This document shows, in pieces, positions 38,148 through 48,480 of a stretch of DNA of 64,000 nt. The DNA comes from Nitrosomonas sp. (GTDB lineage Bacteria; Pseudomonadota; Gammaproteobacteria; Burkholderiales; Nitrosomonadaceae), in assembly GCA_016708955.1 (NCBI GenBank), contig JADJES010000001.1, positions 682,001 through 746,000 of the forward strand, in the 5' to 3' direction. The notes under the pieces are model-generated. The model ran no database searches. It saw only the letters and a program-made list of their open reading frames with translations, and was not told the origin of the DNA. The number at the start of each line of letters is the position of its first letter. Position 1 is the first letter of the stretch. A program made the translations under genes and the position numbers.

Positions 38148-40826
38148 ATGGGTCAGCACTATCTCAAACCGCTCTTTTCACCAGAATCGGTTGCTATATT
38201 TGGAGCAAGCGATCGTATAGATTCTGTTGGTCAGATTGTTCTGAGCAATATGCTGAAAAGTGGCTACAAAGGCGCACTTTTCCCCATCAATCCCAAGCAT
38301 GAAGAAATTCAAGGGCATAAAGCCTATGCCTCATTATTCCAGGTTAACGAAATTGTAGAACTTGCAGTTATTGCCACGCCAGCGCAAACCGTACCTGACA
38401 TTATTGAAGATTGCGGAAAGCATGGGATCAAGGCCGCTGTCATTATCACTGCGGGCTTTTCTGAAACTGGCGCTACCGGGCAGGCATTAGAGTGTGCGGT
38501 ACTGGAAAATGCGCGCCGCTATGGAATACGGCTGCTTGGTCCCAATTGCCTGGGTATCATGCGTCCTGACAGAGGTCTGAATGCAACGTTTAATAAAGGC
38601 GGTGCAAACGTGGGTAATCTGGCTTTTGTGTCACAATCAGGCGCACTCTGCACCGCTATTCTGGATTGGGCGCAGACCAATGATGTAGGGTTTTCCAGTG
38701 TGGTTTCTTTGGGTTCCACTGCCGATGTGGATTTTGGTGAAATTCTCGACTATCTGATGACAGATCAGCTGACTCAGAATATTTTGTTGTACATCGAAGG
38801 CATTCGGAATGCGCGTAGCTTTATGAGTTCTTTGCGTGCTGCCGCGCGCATCAAACCGGTTATACTGGTGAAAGTTGGACGCCATGCAGCGGGTTCCAAA
38901 GCGGCCATGTCGCATACTGCATCACTGGTTGGATCAGATGATGCATTCGATGCCGCGGTCCGGCGTGCAGGTGTCGTGCGTGTACAAACCATCACGCAAC
39001 TATTCTCAGCTGCAAAAGCACTGTCCTGTGGTTTTCATCCCAGCGGCAATCGGCTGGCAATCGTCACCAACGGAGGCGGCCCCGGTGTGATGGCCACCGA
39101 TCACGCAATTGATCTGGGTCTGGAAATGGCTGTTTTGTCAGATGCCACCATGGAACAGTTGAATCAGGTGCTGCCGCCCGCCTGGTCACACGGCAATCCG
39201 GTGGATGTGATCGGAGATGCGCAGGCTGACCGCTACCAGAAGGCTGTGCGTGCATGCCTGGAGGACTCAAATGTGGATGGCGTGCTGGCAATATTGACTC
39301 CGCAAGCCATGACCAAACCACTGGAAGCGGCGAACACATTAATAGAGCTGTCGAAGCAATACAGCAAACCTTTGCTGACTTGCTGGATGGGGGAATCACA
39401 GGTGGCGGAATCCCGTGTCGCTTTTAATCTGGCGAAGAAGCCCAATTTCCGCACGCCCGAGCCGGCGGTAGAGGTATTCTCGTATCTGTCAGCCTATTAT
39501 CGTAATCAGAAGCTGCTGATGCAAATGCCGGGGCCTTTGTCGCACCACCTGGAGCCCGATGTTGAAGCTGCGCGAATGATTATAGATGGCGCGTTGCAGG
39601 ATCGACGGAAGATATTAAGTGAAATGGAATCGAAGGCTTTGCTTTCTGCTTTTCATGTTCCGGTAGCACAGACCATGATCGCGCATTCGCCAAATGAAGC
39701 AATGCTCATCGCGCAACAGTTGGGATTTCCCGTGGTGATGAAAGTCAATTCCCGCGACATCACCCATAAAACTGATGCCGGCGGTGTACTACTGAATCTG
39801 GTGAACGCCCAAGCAGTAACAGCGGCTTACCATACGATTATCGCAAACGTTAAATTGAATCGCCCGGATGCGCAGATGGATGGTGTTTCGATAGAGCCCA
39901 TGGTAGTTAAACCGAATGGCCGCGAGCTAATGGTGGGTGTTACTTACGATGCGGTATTTGGTCCGGTGATTACCTTTGGTGCTGGCGGTACTATGGTGGA
40001 AGTGATCGGTGACCGCGCCGTTGTTTTGCCTCCGCTTAACACTTTCCTGGTGAGAGATTTGATTCAAAGTACGCATGCCGCGAAGATGCTCGGTACTTTC
40101 CGGCATATGCCGCCGGTTGCTATGGCTGCACTGGAAAGTGTGTTGTTACGCGTATCAGAGATGGTATGCGAGCTGCCAGCATTGACGGAAATGGATATCA
40201 ATCCGCTGATTGTCGATGAGCACGGTGCGCTCGCAGCCGATGCACGCATCGTAATTGCCTTGCGTCAGCCCAGCGCTGACCGCTATGCACATATGGCGAT
40301 TTACCCTTATCCCACACATCTGATCAGCACTTGGCAATTGGCAGACGGTAGAAATATCACCATAAGACCAATCCGGCCGGAAGATGCGGAGATTGAACAG
40401 GCTTTTGTTCGTGGCTTATCGGAAGAGGCGCGTTATTTCCGTTTTATGTTCAGCGTGCAGGAACTCAGCCAAACTATGTTGTTACGCTTTACGCAAATTG
40501 ATTACAGTCGTGAAATGGCGTTAATCGCAGTAACCTTCGAACAAGACAAAGAAATTGAATTGGGTGTTGCGCGTTTTGCCATCAATCCTGAGGGGGAAAG
40601 CTGCGAATTTGCGCTGGTTATCGCAGATGCCATGCAGGGCAAAGGATTGGGGCAGAAACTCATGACAGCGCTGATGGATGCTGCCCGCGCCAAGGGATTG
40701 AAAGTCATGGCCGGTGAAGTACTTAAAACCAATACCAATATGTTGAAACTGATGAACAGACTCGGCTTTAGCATTGAAGATAGATTAGACGACGACAACA
40801 TCAAGCGTGTCAGAAAAATATTATGA
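38148..40826 (+). CDS. Pat/YfiQ-type protein lysine acetyltransferase (NDP-forming acyl-CoA synthetase-like plus GNAT)
   Basis: This 892-aa protein has a CoA-binding Rossmann domain (VAIFGASDRIDSVGQIV), a succinyl-CoA synthetase-like flavodoxin region (VTNGGGPGVMATDHA), an ATP-grasp domain (FPVVMKVNSRDITHKTDAGG) and a C-terminal GNAT domain (ITIRPIRPEDAEIEQAF, QGKGLGQKLMTALMDAARAKG). Full-length homologues (Salmonella Pat, E. coli YfiQ/PatZ) acetylate proteins such as acetyl-CoA synthetase and silence its active-site lysine. The HDAC-family gene 53 nt downstream would supply a deacetylase. Confidence 0.92.
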   Translation: MGQHYLKPLFSPESVAIFGASDRIDSVGQIVLSNMLKSGYKGALFPINPKHEEIQGHKAYASLFQVNEIVELAVIATPAQTVPDIIEDCGKHGIKAAVIITAGFSETGATGQALECAVLENARRYGIRLLGPNCLGIMRPDRGLNATFNKGGANVGNLAFVSQSGALCTAILDWAQTNDVGFSSVVSLGSTADVDFGEILDYLMTDQLTQNILLYIEGIRNARSFMSSLRAAARIKPVILVKVGRHAAGSKAAMSHTASLVGSDDAFDAAVRRAGVVRVQTITQLFSAAKALSCGFHPSGNRLAIVTNGGGPGVMATDHAIDLGLEMAVLSDATMEQLNQVLPPAWSHGNPVDVIGDAQADRYQKAVRACLEDSNVDGVLAILTPQAMTKPLEAANTLIELSKQYSKPLLTCWMGESQVAESRVAFNLAKKPNFRTPEPAVEVFSYLSAYYRNQKLLMQMPGPLSHHLEPDVEAARMIIDGALQDRRKILSEMESKALLSAFHVPVAQTMIAHSPNEAMLIAQQLGFPVVMKVNSRDITHKTDAGGVLLNLVNAQAVTAAYHTIIANVKLNRPDAQMDGVSIEPMVVKPNGRELMVGVTYDAVFGPVITFGAGGTMVEVIGDRAVVLPPLNTFLVRDLIQSTHAAKMLGTFRHMPPVAMAALESVLLRVSEMVCELPALTEMDINPLIVDEHGALAADARIVIALRQPSADRYAHMAIYPYPTHLISTWQLADGRNITIRPIRPEDAEIEQAFVRGLSEEARYFRFMFSVQELSQTMLLRFTQIDYSREMALIAVTFEQDKEIELGVARFAINPEGESCEFALVIADAMQGKGLGQKLMTALMDAARAKGLKVMAGEVLKTNTNMLKLMNRLGFSIEDRLDDDNIKRVRKIL

Positions 40827-40879
40827 TGAATAAAATCAACTCGTATTGGGCTAACAGCAAACGTAAAGCGTAAGTGCCT

Positions 40880-41803
40880 ATGAAAACCGCCTACCTGACT
40901 CATCCTTCCTCTCTCAAGCACAACATGGGAGCGGGCCATCCCGAATGCCCTGCGCGTATTCAAGCCATCGAGGATCAGCTCATCGCTTCCGGTTTGATGC
41001 CTTTTCTGGATCGGCAAGAAGCTCCTGCCGCAAGCAAGGAACAACTACAGCGCGTCCACTCGATCGACTATATCGAAACTATTTTCAAGGCTTCACCCAG
41101 TAATGGACTGGCTTATCTCGATGCTGATACGGCAATGAATCCGTATAGCCTGGAAGCTGCTCTGCACGCTGCTGGTGCGGCTGTCAAAGCGATTGATTTG
41201 GTGATGTCAGGCCAGAATGAAAACGCATTCTGCAATATTCGTCCTCCCGGCCACCATGCCGGGCGCAACAGCGCTGCGGGATTTTGCATATTCAATAATG
41301 TAGCGGTCGCCGCCGCCCATGCGCTTGCGCATTACGGCCTGAGCCGTGTGGCAATTGCCGATTTTGATGTGCACCATGGCAATGGTACTGATGAGATTTT
41401 CAATGGCGATAGCCGTGTGATGCTGTGCTCAACATTCCGGCATCCATATTATCCTTACGAGGGTGTTAATAGCGGCAATGAACACATTATCAACGTGCCG
41501 CTTGCCGCTGGTGCAACGGGTGCGCAATTTCGCGCTGCAGTGACAGAAAATTGGCTGCCTGCCCTGGAACAATTCAAGCCAGAGCTGTTGTTAATTTCAG
41601 CAGGATTCGATGCGCACTGGGAAGATGACATGGGCGGGCTTGCGTTGCGCGATGAAGACTACGTGTGGATTACAAAAACACTTAAGCGTATCGCCATCCA
41701 TCACACCAATGGTCGAATTGTATCCGTTCTAGAAGGGGGCTATGCTTTGCATGCCTTGGGTTGCAGCGTATTGGCTCATATTAAAGTACTTAGCGGACTT
41801 TAA
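40880..41803 (+). CDS. histone deacetylase family protein (AcuC-like)
   Basis: This 307-aa zinc hydrolase has the arginase/HDAC fold signatures: AGHPECPARIQAIEDQL, the catalytic RPPGHHAGRNSAAGFC, IADFDVHHGNGTDEIF (metal ligands) and LLISAGFDAHWEDDMGG. I take the ATG at 40880 (MKTAYLTHPS); a GTG two codons earlier is possible. It is downstream of the Pat acetyltransferase on the same strand, so the pair likely adds and removes acetyl groups on shared substrates, as AcuA/AcuC do in Bacillus. Substrates could also be acetylpolyamines or acetoin-related metabolites. Confidence 0.9.
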   Translation: MKTAYLTHPSSLKHNMGAGHPECPARIQAIEDQLIASGLMPFLDRQEAPAASKEQLQRVHSIDYIETIFKASPSNGLAYLDADTAMNPYSLEAALHAAGAAVKAIDLVMSGQNENAFCNIRPPGHHAGRNSAAGFCIFNNVAVAAAHALAHYGLSRVAIADFDVHHGNGTDEIFNGDSRVMLCSTFRHPYYPYEGVNSGNEHIINVPLAAGATGAQFRAAVTENWLPALEQFKPELLLISAGFDAHWEDDMGGLALRDEDYVWITKTLKRIAIHHTNGRIVSVLEGGYALHALGCSVLAHIKVLSGL

Positions 41804-41825
41804 AGCACAGATGCGGTGGATAGCA

Positions 41826-42139
41826 TAAGGATCTGGTACTCGATGCATTGGAACAAGCGCTGTGGTCTCGGACAGTCTCCTAGTATGCCTGTCAACAATT
41901 GCTTAAACAGCGTGGCATGGTGTGTTCAATGAATCGGAAGGGAAACCTGTTGGAAAAATTCTCCTACTGAGCGTTTCCTCAGTTGCTTGAAACGGGAATG
42001 GCTGATAAGTATTTGTTTTATCAAACCAGAGACTACTATTGCCGATATTCATGCTTACATTGGTTACTATAACACCCAGCGTATTCATGTAAAGATTTTT
42101 GATATGACGCCAATAGAGTTTGAAAAAGGACTTAGTTAA
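41826..42139 (+). pseudogene. IS3-family transposase OrfB remnant
   Basis: Frame-shifted fragments spell the C-terminal half of an IS3 OrfB integrase: DLVLDALEQALWSR, QQLLKQRGMVCSMNRKGN, TERFLSCLKREWL, then IADIHAYIGYYNTQRIH and MTPIEFEKG before a stop. This is the DDE region with its last acidic motif. At least three frame changes make it dead. No terminal repeats were found. Confidence 0.8.
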
Positions 42140-42211
42140 CTGTTCGGTTCTATTTGATCACAGCAACTTTACTTGATCGGATCGCTAGTAAACTGTTGAG
42201 AGGATTGTAAT

Positions 42212-42655
42212 TTGTTAAAAAATATACTTATTGTCTGTGTCGGAAATATATGTAGAAGCCCGATGGCCGAAGGATTATTCAAACACGCACTTACTGAGGT
42301 GAATAAGGTAGATTACTTCGTAAGTTCCGCTGGTCTTGGTGCATTAGTGGGTCATCAGCCCGATCCTATTGCTTGTCAGCTATTATTGAAAAGAGGTATT
42401 GATATTTCGGATTATCGTGCTTGTCAGTTAAATCGAGAAATGATTCGCAAATCGGAACTCATTTTAGTAATGGATCTGAATCAAAAAATAGCGATAGAAG
42501 AAAATGAGCTGAGTGCAAGAGGGAAAGTTTTTCGCTTGGGTGAATGGGGGAAATTTGATATTGATGATCCCTATAAGCAAGATCTTTTTGTTTTTGAAGA
42601 ATCATTGGCATTAATTGAAAAAGGTGTATCACAGTGGGTGGCAAAACTATCATAG
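42212..42655 (+). CDS. low-molecular-weight protein-tyrosine phosphatase
   Basis: This 147-aa protein starts at a TTG with GAGAGG about 7 nt upstream. The N-terminal phosphatase loop VCVGNICRSPMAEG has the CX5R signature, and the catalytic aspartate lies in DIDDPYKQD. It resembles Wzb/Etp, which dephosphorylate the tyrosine kinase Wzc in exopolysaccharide export. No wza or wzc gene is next to it; both sides are IS remnants, so it may be an orphan left after rearrangement. The 205 nt after it contain no gene. Confidence 0.92.
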   Translation: MLKNILIVCVGNICRSPMAEGLFKHALTEVNKVDYFVSSAGLGALVGHQPDPIACQLLLKRGIDISDYRACQLNREMIRKSELILVMDLNQKIAIEENELSARGKVFRLGEWGKFDIDDPYKQDLFVFEESLALIEKGVSQWVAKLS

Positions 42656-42860
42656 ATAGAGTCCACTCAGAAACTGCAATCCATTGATTATATAATTTTA
42701 TTGTTCTGTCATTGGTATGGTAATACAAGCAGAACAACAATATGCTCTCAGAAAGCTTGTACATAGGATTACCTGATTAGAAAGATTCTTCAGCCAAACC
42801 CGATTTTTTCTATTATAAGGCGCATACTGACCCAAACAAACTCATCAAAGAGAAATTGCC

Positions 42861-43814
42861 ATGGCCATGAACCGTATCCAATTCCAAGCAGGCTTGTCCC
42901 TACCTGCATTCCTTGCGCAGTTTGGCACAGATGAACAATGCGCGGCTGCATTAGAAGCATCCCGTTGGCCGCAAGGATTCAGCTGCCCAGGCTGCAACAC
43001 CACGGATTACTACTTGCTTAAGGCAGGAAAACACAAGACCTTCCAATGCAAGTACTGCCGGTTGCAGCATCTCTGATCGCAGGCACCTTGTTCCAAAGCA
43101 CCCACTTGGCGCTAAGCATTTGGTTCTTAGCAATTTATCTGATCAGCCAAGCCAAGACCGGCTTGTCGGCACTCGACCTTAAGCGGCAGTTGGGCGTGAG
43201 TTACCCCACGGCCCGGCTGATTCAGAAGAAACTGATATAGGCGATGGTCGAACGGGATGCCAAGTATATACGCTGTGTGGTAATGTCCAGGCGGATGACG
43301 CTTACCTTGGCGGAGAATTGGCTGGTGGCAAGGCAGGCCGGGGCTCCGAGAACAAGGTACCTTTTGTGGCGGCGATCTCGCTCAGCGCCGAAGGCCGTCC
43401 CCTGTATATTAAAATGGCACCGGTTCCTGGTTTTACGCGCAAAGCGGTTTTTGACTGGGCTACCGCTGACCTCGCGCCAGGTTGTATAGTCACTTCCGAT
43501 GGATTGGGTTGTTTTGCCGGGGTTACTGATGCTGGCTGTCAGCACCGGGCAATCGTCGCGGATGGTCGCAAGCCTAAGGTTTGCCAGAATTCAACTGGAT
43601 CAATACGGTTTTGGGCAACCTCAAAACCAGCCTGGGTGGCGCTTATCATGCATTCGATTTCGCCAAATACGGAACTCGTTACCTCGGTGCGTTTGTTTAC
43701 CGTTTCAACCGACGCTTCCATCTTGAAGCGCTCCCTCTACGCCTGTTCGTCGCCGCAGCCACTACCGGGCCTCGCCCGGCACGTTGGCTTCGGCAAGCTG
43801 AGGAATCTTTCTAA
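42861..43814 (+). pseudogene. IS1595-family transposase, frameshifted
   Basis: The N-terminal zinc ribbon (FSCPGCNTTDYYLLKAGKHKTFQCKYCR) and the ISXO2-like DDE domain (QADDAYLGGELAGGKAGRGSENKVPFVAAI, APGCIVTSDGLGCFAGV, FNWINTVLGNLKTSLGGAYHAF, YRFNRRFHLEALPLRL, GPRPARWLRQAEES) are spread over three frames. Changes occur near 43065, 43240-43300 and 43580, so the product cannot be made. Terminal inverted repeats were not identified. Confidence 0.8.
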
Positions 43815-43954
43815 TCAGGTAGGATTAAGGTACCCCCTGTTTTCCGTCTTCCAACGGTCTAACAATTTTTGTTAGCAACAAATAGGAGTATCCGCTTTTA
43901 ATTAAAACGCAGTAGATTCTGATTTATCAGCTTTAATTGCAAGGAGAATACACG

Positions 43955-45806
43955 ATGTGTGGAATAGTTGGTGCAGTAGCCAATGATAATATTGTTCCAA
44001 TGTTGCTGGAAGGATTGCTACGCTTAGAGTATCGAGGGTATGACTCTGCCGGACTGGTTGTCACGTGTAATGGCCTGCAAAGATTGCGCACGACGGACCG
44101 CGTAACCGAATTGCAGAAGCTTGCAATTAAGCAGAAGACACAGGGCTTGCGGGCATTGCCCATACACGCTGGGCAACGCATGGGGCACCGTCAGAGCGTA
44201 ATGCGCATCCCCATTTCTCCGGAACTGTAGGAACAGATACTAGAATCGCTATCGTGCATAATGGAATAATTGAAAACCATGAAATAATGCGCAAGCGCTT
44301 ACAGGCGGAAGGATTTGAATTTATATCGGATACCGATACCGAAGTTATTGCACACCTCATAGCATTTAATCTTAAGCGGACCGCTGATTTATTAAAAGCA
44401 GTTTGCGAACTATTGCTGAATTACAAGGTGCTTACGCAATTGCTGTGATGGAAATCTCGACCTGAAAAGCTAGTTGTTGCACGTAACGGAGCGCCATTAT
44501 TGCTGGGTTTGGGTGAAAGCGGGAATTATGCGGCTTCTGATGCATCTGCATTACTAAAAGCAACCAGGAATATGATTTATCTGGAAGAAGGCGATGTCGC
44601 TGAACTGACATGCAACGGATATCGCATTGTCAACTGTCTTAATGGCGGTTTAGTACAAGAAGTGGAACGCACGGTTCATGAAAGTAATCTAGCGAGTGAA
44701 GCAATAGAAATGGGGCCGTATGCATTTCATGCAGAAGGAGATATTTGAACAACCGAGTGCTGTGGCAAATACGCTGGAAATGGTATTTAGTGCGCAATCT
44801 ATTTCACCCAATTTATTTGGAAGCGAAGCTGAGAAAATATTTAATAAAACCAGCAGCATTCTGATACTAGCCTGCGGAACCAGCTATCATGCAGGCTTAG
44901 TTGCTCGTTACTGGCTGGAAACTGTTGCTGGATTGCCATGTAATGTTGAAATAGCGAGCGAATACCGTTATCGTGACCCCATTGCAGACCCAACTACTTT
45001 AGTGGTTGGCATTTCCCAATCGGGAGAAACTGCAGATACTCTGGCGGCCATGGGTTATGCGAAGAAACTGGGCCATCAATACAGCCTTGCCATTTGCAAC
45101 GTACCGGAAAGTGCTCTGATACGTCAAACTGATCTGCGTTTTCTCACTCGTGCAGGTCCGGAAATTGGTGTGGCCTCGACCAAAGCGTTTACTACGCAGC
45201 TAGCATCACTTTTACTGCTAACGGTGACACTGGCTAAGATGCGCCATAAATTATCTATCGAAGATGAACAAGAGATGATCATGGCGCTACGTCATTTACC
45301 GGTAGCTCTGCAGCATGCACTACAAGTCGAGCCGCAAGTGAAGATTTGGGCAAAAAGTTTTTGCACAAAAGCGCCATGCATTATTTCTTGGACGCGGTGT
45401 TCATTATCCAGTTGCTATGGAAGGCGCACTTAAGCTCAAAGAGATTTCTTATATACATGCTGAAGCCTATGCAGCTGGAGAATTAAAACATGGTCCGTTA
45501 GCTTTAGTAGATAGCGAAATGCCAGTTGTTGCAATAGCGCCGAATGATCAGCTGTTGGGTAAACTGAAATCGAACTTGCAAGAAGTGCATGCGCGAGGTG
45601 GTGAACTCTATGTGTTTGCGGATGCAGATTCCCAGATAGCGCAAGGTGAGAATCTGCATGTAATCCGATTAGCAGAGCATGCTGGTTTACTCAGCCCAAT
45701 TCTTCATACGATCCCGCTTCAGCTATTGGCTTATCATGTTGCCTTAGAGAAAGGAACTGATGTTGGTAAACCACGGAATCTAGCTAAAGCAGTAACGGTA
45801 GAGTGA
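43955..45806 (+). pseudogene. glmS: glutamine-fructose-6-phosphate aminotransferase (GlmS), about five frameshifts
   Basis: GlmS makes glucosamine 6-phosphate for peptidoglycan and lipopolysaccharide. The gene is recognisable from start (AAGGAG, then MCGIVGAVANDNIV, with the N-terminal glutaminase Cys) to end (the usual C-terminal GKPRNLAKAVTVE). Frames break near 44155 (GGG for an expected GGGG), 44405, 44455, 44735 and 45350. Between breaks the conserved blocks are intact: GIAHTRWATHGAPSER, ILACGTSYHAGLVARYW, GISQSGETADTLAAM and YAAGELKHGPLALVD. Because GlmS is essential, a functional copy must lie elsewhere. Wall precursors or IS activity next to it may explain the duplication. Confidence 0.93.
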
Positions 45807-45851
45807 AGTGTGGATTGAATGCTTAGAGAAAAGTGGGTGCCCATGTCGGTA

Positions 45852-47023
45852 CTATTTAGGCTTGGCTCCAATATCCTGGAAACCGCCGCCGATACTTGGC
45901 ACTAAGAAGTTTGTGGATTTCGGATCAGTGCTAATGAAAGTAACCGTGCCGGAACGTTGCCACGAATTGTCTACTTCTACGCTGCCACCCGACCTTAAGG
46001 ACTCCGCTGAGATGTTATATTCAAGAACGGTATCTGAACCTTTATAATAGCTCTGCTTATTGTTCCATGTCGTGTTGTTAGTCATAGTGACGCTCGCGCC
46101 GGCATTATAGTCTATTCCAGTCGCCCTGTTTGAATACACCAAATTGTGTTCTACTATGGTGCCACGGCTAGGTGATATGCCGCCGGCCTTAATGCCGTTA
46201 CCATTTCCATTAGCGATGCCATTTCCGTAAGAGATGTTGTAACCAAAATAAGTGTCTGTAGATCGCCACGCATCAATCCCATCATCGGAGTTACGGTATA
46301 CAAGGTTGTTTTCTACACGATTGTTCGCGCCGCTTGAAATGGATATGCCATCGGCGTTTCCACCATTTGCGAAGCCTGATACCATGGTCCCTTCATCAAA
46401 ATTATCATGTACGATGCAGTTCTTGATAACGTTTCTTGATCCGTAAGTATTGTAGGGGAAGCTATCGTACGGGCTGTATACCTGAATGCCAGACAAACTG
46501 TTGTGGTGAACGTGCAGGCCATCGAGCACATTATCGGTACCTTTGATCCAGAAACCTTGCATGGGCATGTTTTTCACTTCGAAGTTACGCAGCCTTATAA
46601 ACTTGCCACTTACGTTGATGGCGATATTCGCGCCCTTCGGGTTTGCAATACCATCGAACACAGCGGATTCGCCAGGATAGCTCTCGTAAATGATCGGTGC
46701 AACTGCGCTGCCCACGTTCCCAAATGTGATAGTCTTGGAAACGGCGTATGTACCCCCGCGCAGGAATACCACGGAACCGCTCTTGGCTTTGCTGATCACA
46801 GTCCAGATGCTGCAAGGCGAAGCTAGTGAACAAGTCGTGCCACTTCCTGTCGGTGATGCGAACAGAGTACCCTTGGCGAGCGCTGTCGCTACAAAGGGTT
46901 TTGGCCCAATTTTTATGCTGACTTTTGTGCCGTCAGAAGCAATTGTACCGGCGTGTACACTCGTTATTCCAATTAACGAACCACTGATTAAACTTGCTAA
47001 AAAAATAGACTGCTTAATTTCAT
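45852..47023 (-). pseudogene. exported right-handed beta-helix protein, signal peptide out of frame
   Basis: The frame from 46928 downward encodes a beta-helix protein of pectate-lyase or alginate-epimerase type: repeated short turns such as GSRNVIKNCIVHDNFDEG, NRVENNLVYRNSDDGIDAW and GTIVEHNLVYSNRATGIDY. An ATG at 47023 with AGGAG 5 nt upstream starts the signal peptide MKLSSLFF but hits a stop at once. One more T in the seven-T run (46999-47005, read as As on the plus strand) would give a perfect signal peptide ending SLIGITSVHAG and join the two. So the gene is off by one base. Surface polysaccharide processing is a guess. Confidence 0.78.
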
Positions 47024-47119
47024 AATAACTCCTAGGTTGTTGTAAACTAATAATTATCTAGATAAGAATTTATAGAAGATCGCCATCTTGTTTTGTTTGC
47101 TGCGGGTTGAATAAATAAA

Positions 47120-48472
47120 GGTTCATCCGGCAAGTGCGTACTTTTGGGTTTAACCGACAAGGACATAATTGGTTTCATGCAGCGCCATAATTTTGAGTTT
47201 AAAGAACTCGACATCTCTGAAACCATAGGCCATTTTGTGCAAAGTTTTTATCTTGTTGTTGGTACCTTCCAACGGCCCGGTTGATAAACCATTAAAATCG
47301 AAATAAGCCAGGATACCTGAGCGGTGTGCTGCAATAGTTTTAGAGAATTGCTTGAGCATGTTGACATCCGAAGCAGCGGCTTTTTTACCCATTCATCCAA
47401 TGCATTTTGAGCTGAGAGTTTATCCGGTTGATGCCAGATATTGCGTAACTCTTCTTTCATGTAATAGGCCGTTGCCAAGGGCTCATTGAGCTTTAATGCT
47501 TCGTCCAGACGTTGACGTTCATTGCGCTTGTCATCCAGGTTGTCAGGGTTCTTCAGCAACAGCCAGCGAATGCCCTTCAAAACGGGTTTGCCCAACCCAT
47601 TTTCTGCTTCTCGTTGCAGATCATGACGCAGTTTTGTCAACTTTTCGTTGAACAGCTTAATAATATGGAAGTGATCGAACACTAGCGTTGCATCTGGGAT
47701 ATTAGCCCGCACCGCACTGATGTATGCTGGCCCCATGTCGGTCGCAACCGCTTCAATCCGTGCACCCGATCGTTTTCAAACGCTTCCAAAACGGAATCAG
47801 TGCATCGGCACCTTTCCCATTGCCAACAAAAATCACTGCCCCACGTTGAAGATCCAGAACTATCGTTAAATAACCCAGCTTCTTGCCTTGGTATATTTCA
47901 TCCAGCGCAATGCGTTTTATCTTGGCCAATTTCGGCAACCGATAACGTTTATTCAGATTGTCCTTCTGTATTCCCTTAACCAGATCCCAGCTCACTCCAA
48001 GATGGCGTGCTACTGCCTGGATGGTCATGTGCCTAGAGAGATCCAAAACCAATCTTTCGAAAGAACGTGTATAGCGCTTGTGCTCATCAGCAAACTGTAT
48101 CTTTACCTGACGAACTGCTTGGCATCGGGTGCATTCTACCCGCTGAACTGGAAGGTCGATATAGACTGCTTTTTGACCTACCGGTATTGTCCTGAAGCGT
48201 CGAACCAACTTTCCCCGGCAATGTATCTCGCGGCTTTTACATACCGGACATCTCAATCGCCAATGATCCGCTTGTATTGCGACAACTATGACACCCGCAA
48301 TAAAACAAGTGCTTTGATAAAAATAACCAACTATACCAAAGGCGTGATACAGCAAACTGGTCGACATGTTGAAAAAACCTCTTCGTTGAAAATCAGAGAT
48401 AATTTCAACCTTTAATTCACTTTATTTCAACATGCATTTCTGACTAACAAGTACGCACTTGCCGGATGAACC
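47120..48472 (-). mobile_element. ISL3-family insertion sequence, complete ends with 8-bp target duplication
   Basis: Perfect 24-bp inverted repeats start GGTTCATCCGGCAAGTG and lie at 47120-47143 and 48449-48472. The element is flanked on both sides by the 8-bp duplication TAAATAAA (47112-47119 and 48473-48480), the size expected for ISL3. It inserted about 90 bp upstream of the start of the beta-helix gene. The transposase inside is frameshifted. Length is 1353 bp. Confidence 0.93.
47150..48367 (-). pseudogene. ISL3-family transposase, two frameshifts
   Basis: The frame begins MSTSLLYHAFGIVGY and carries the zinc-finger pairs CPVC and CTRC with a helix-turn-helix (QAVARHLGVSWDLVKGIQ). It continues into the DDE catalytic domain (RIALDEIYQGKKLGYLTIVLD, DMGPAYISAVRANIPDATLVFDHFH, GLSTGPLEGTNNKIKTLHKMAYGFR). 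Frames change near 47750 (an extra G) and near 47370, where an A6 run would need A7. The element therefore cannot move itself. Confidence 0.9.
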
Positions 48473-48480
48473 TAAATAAA

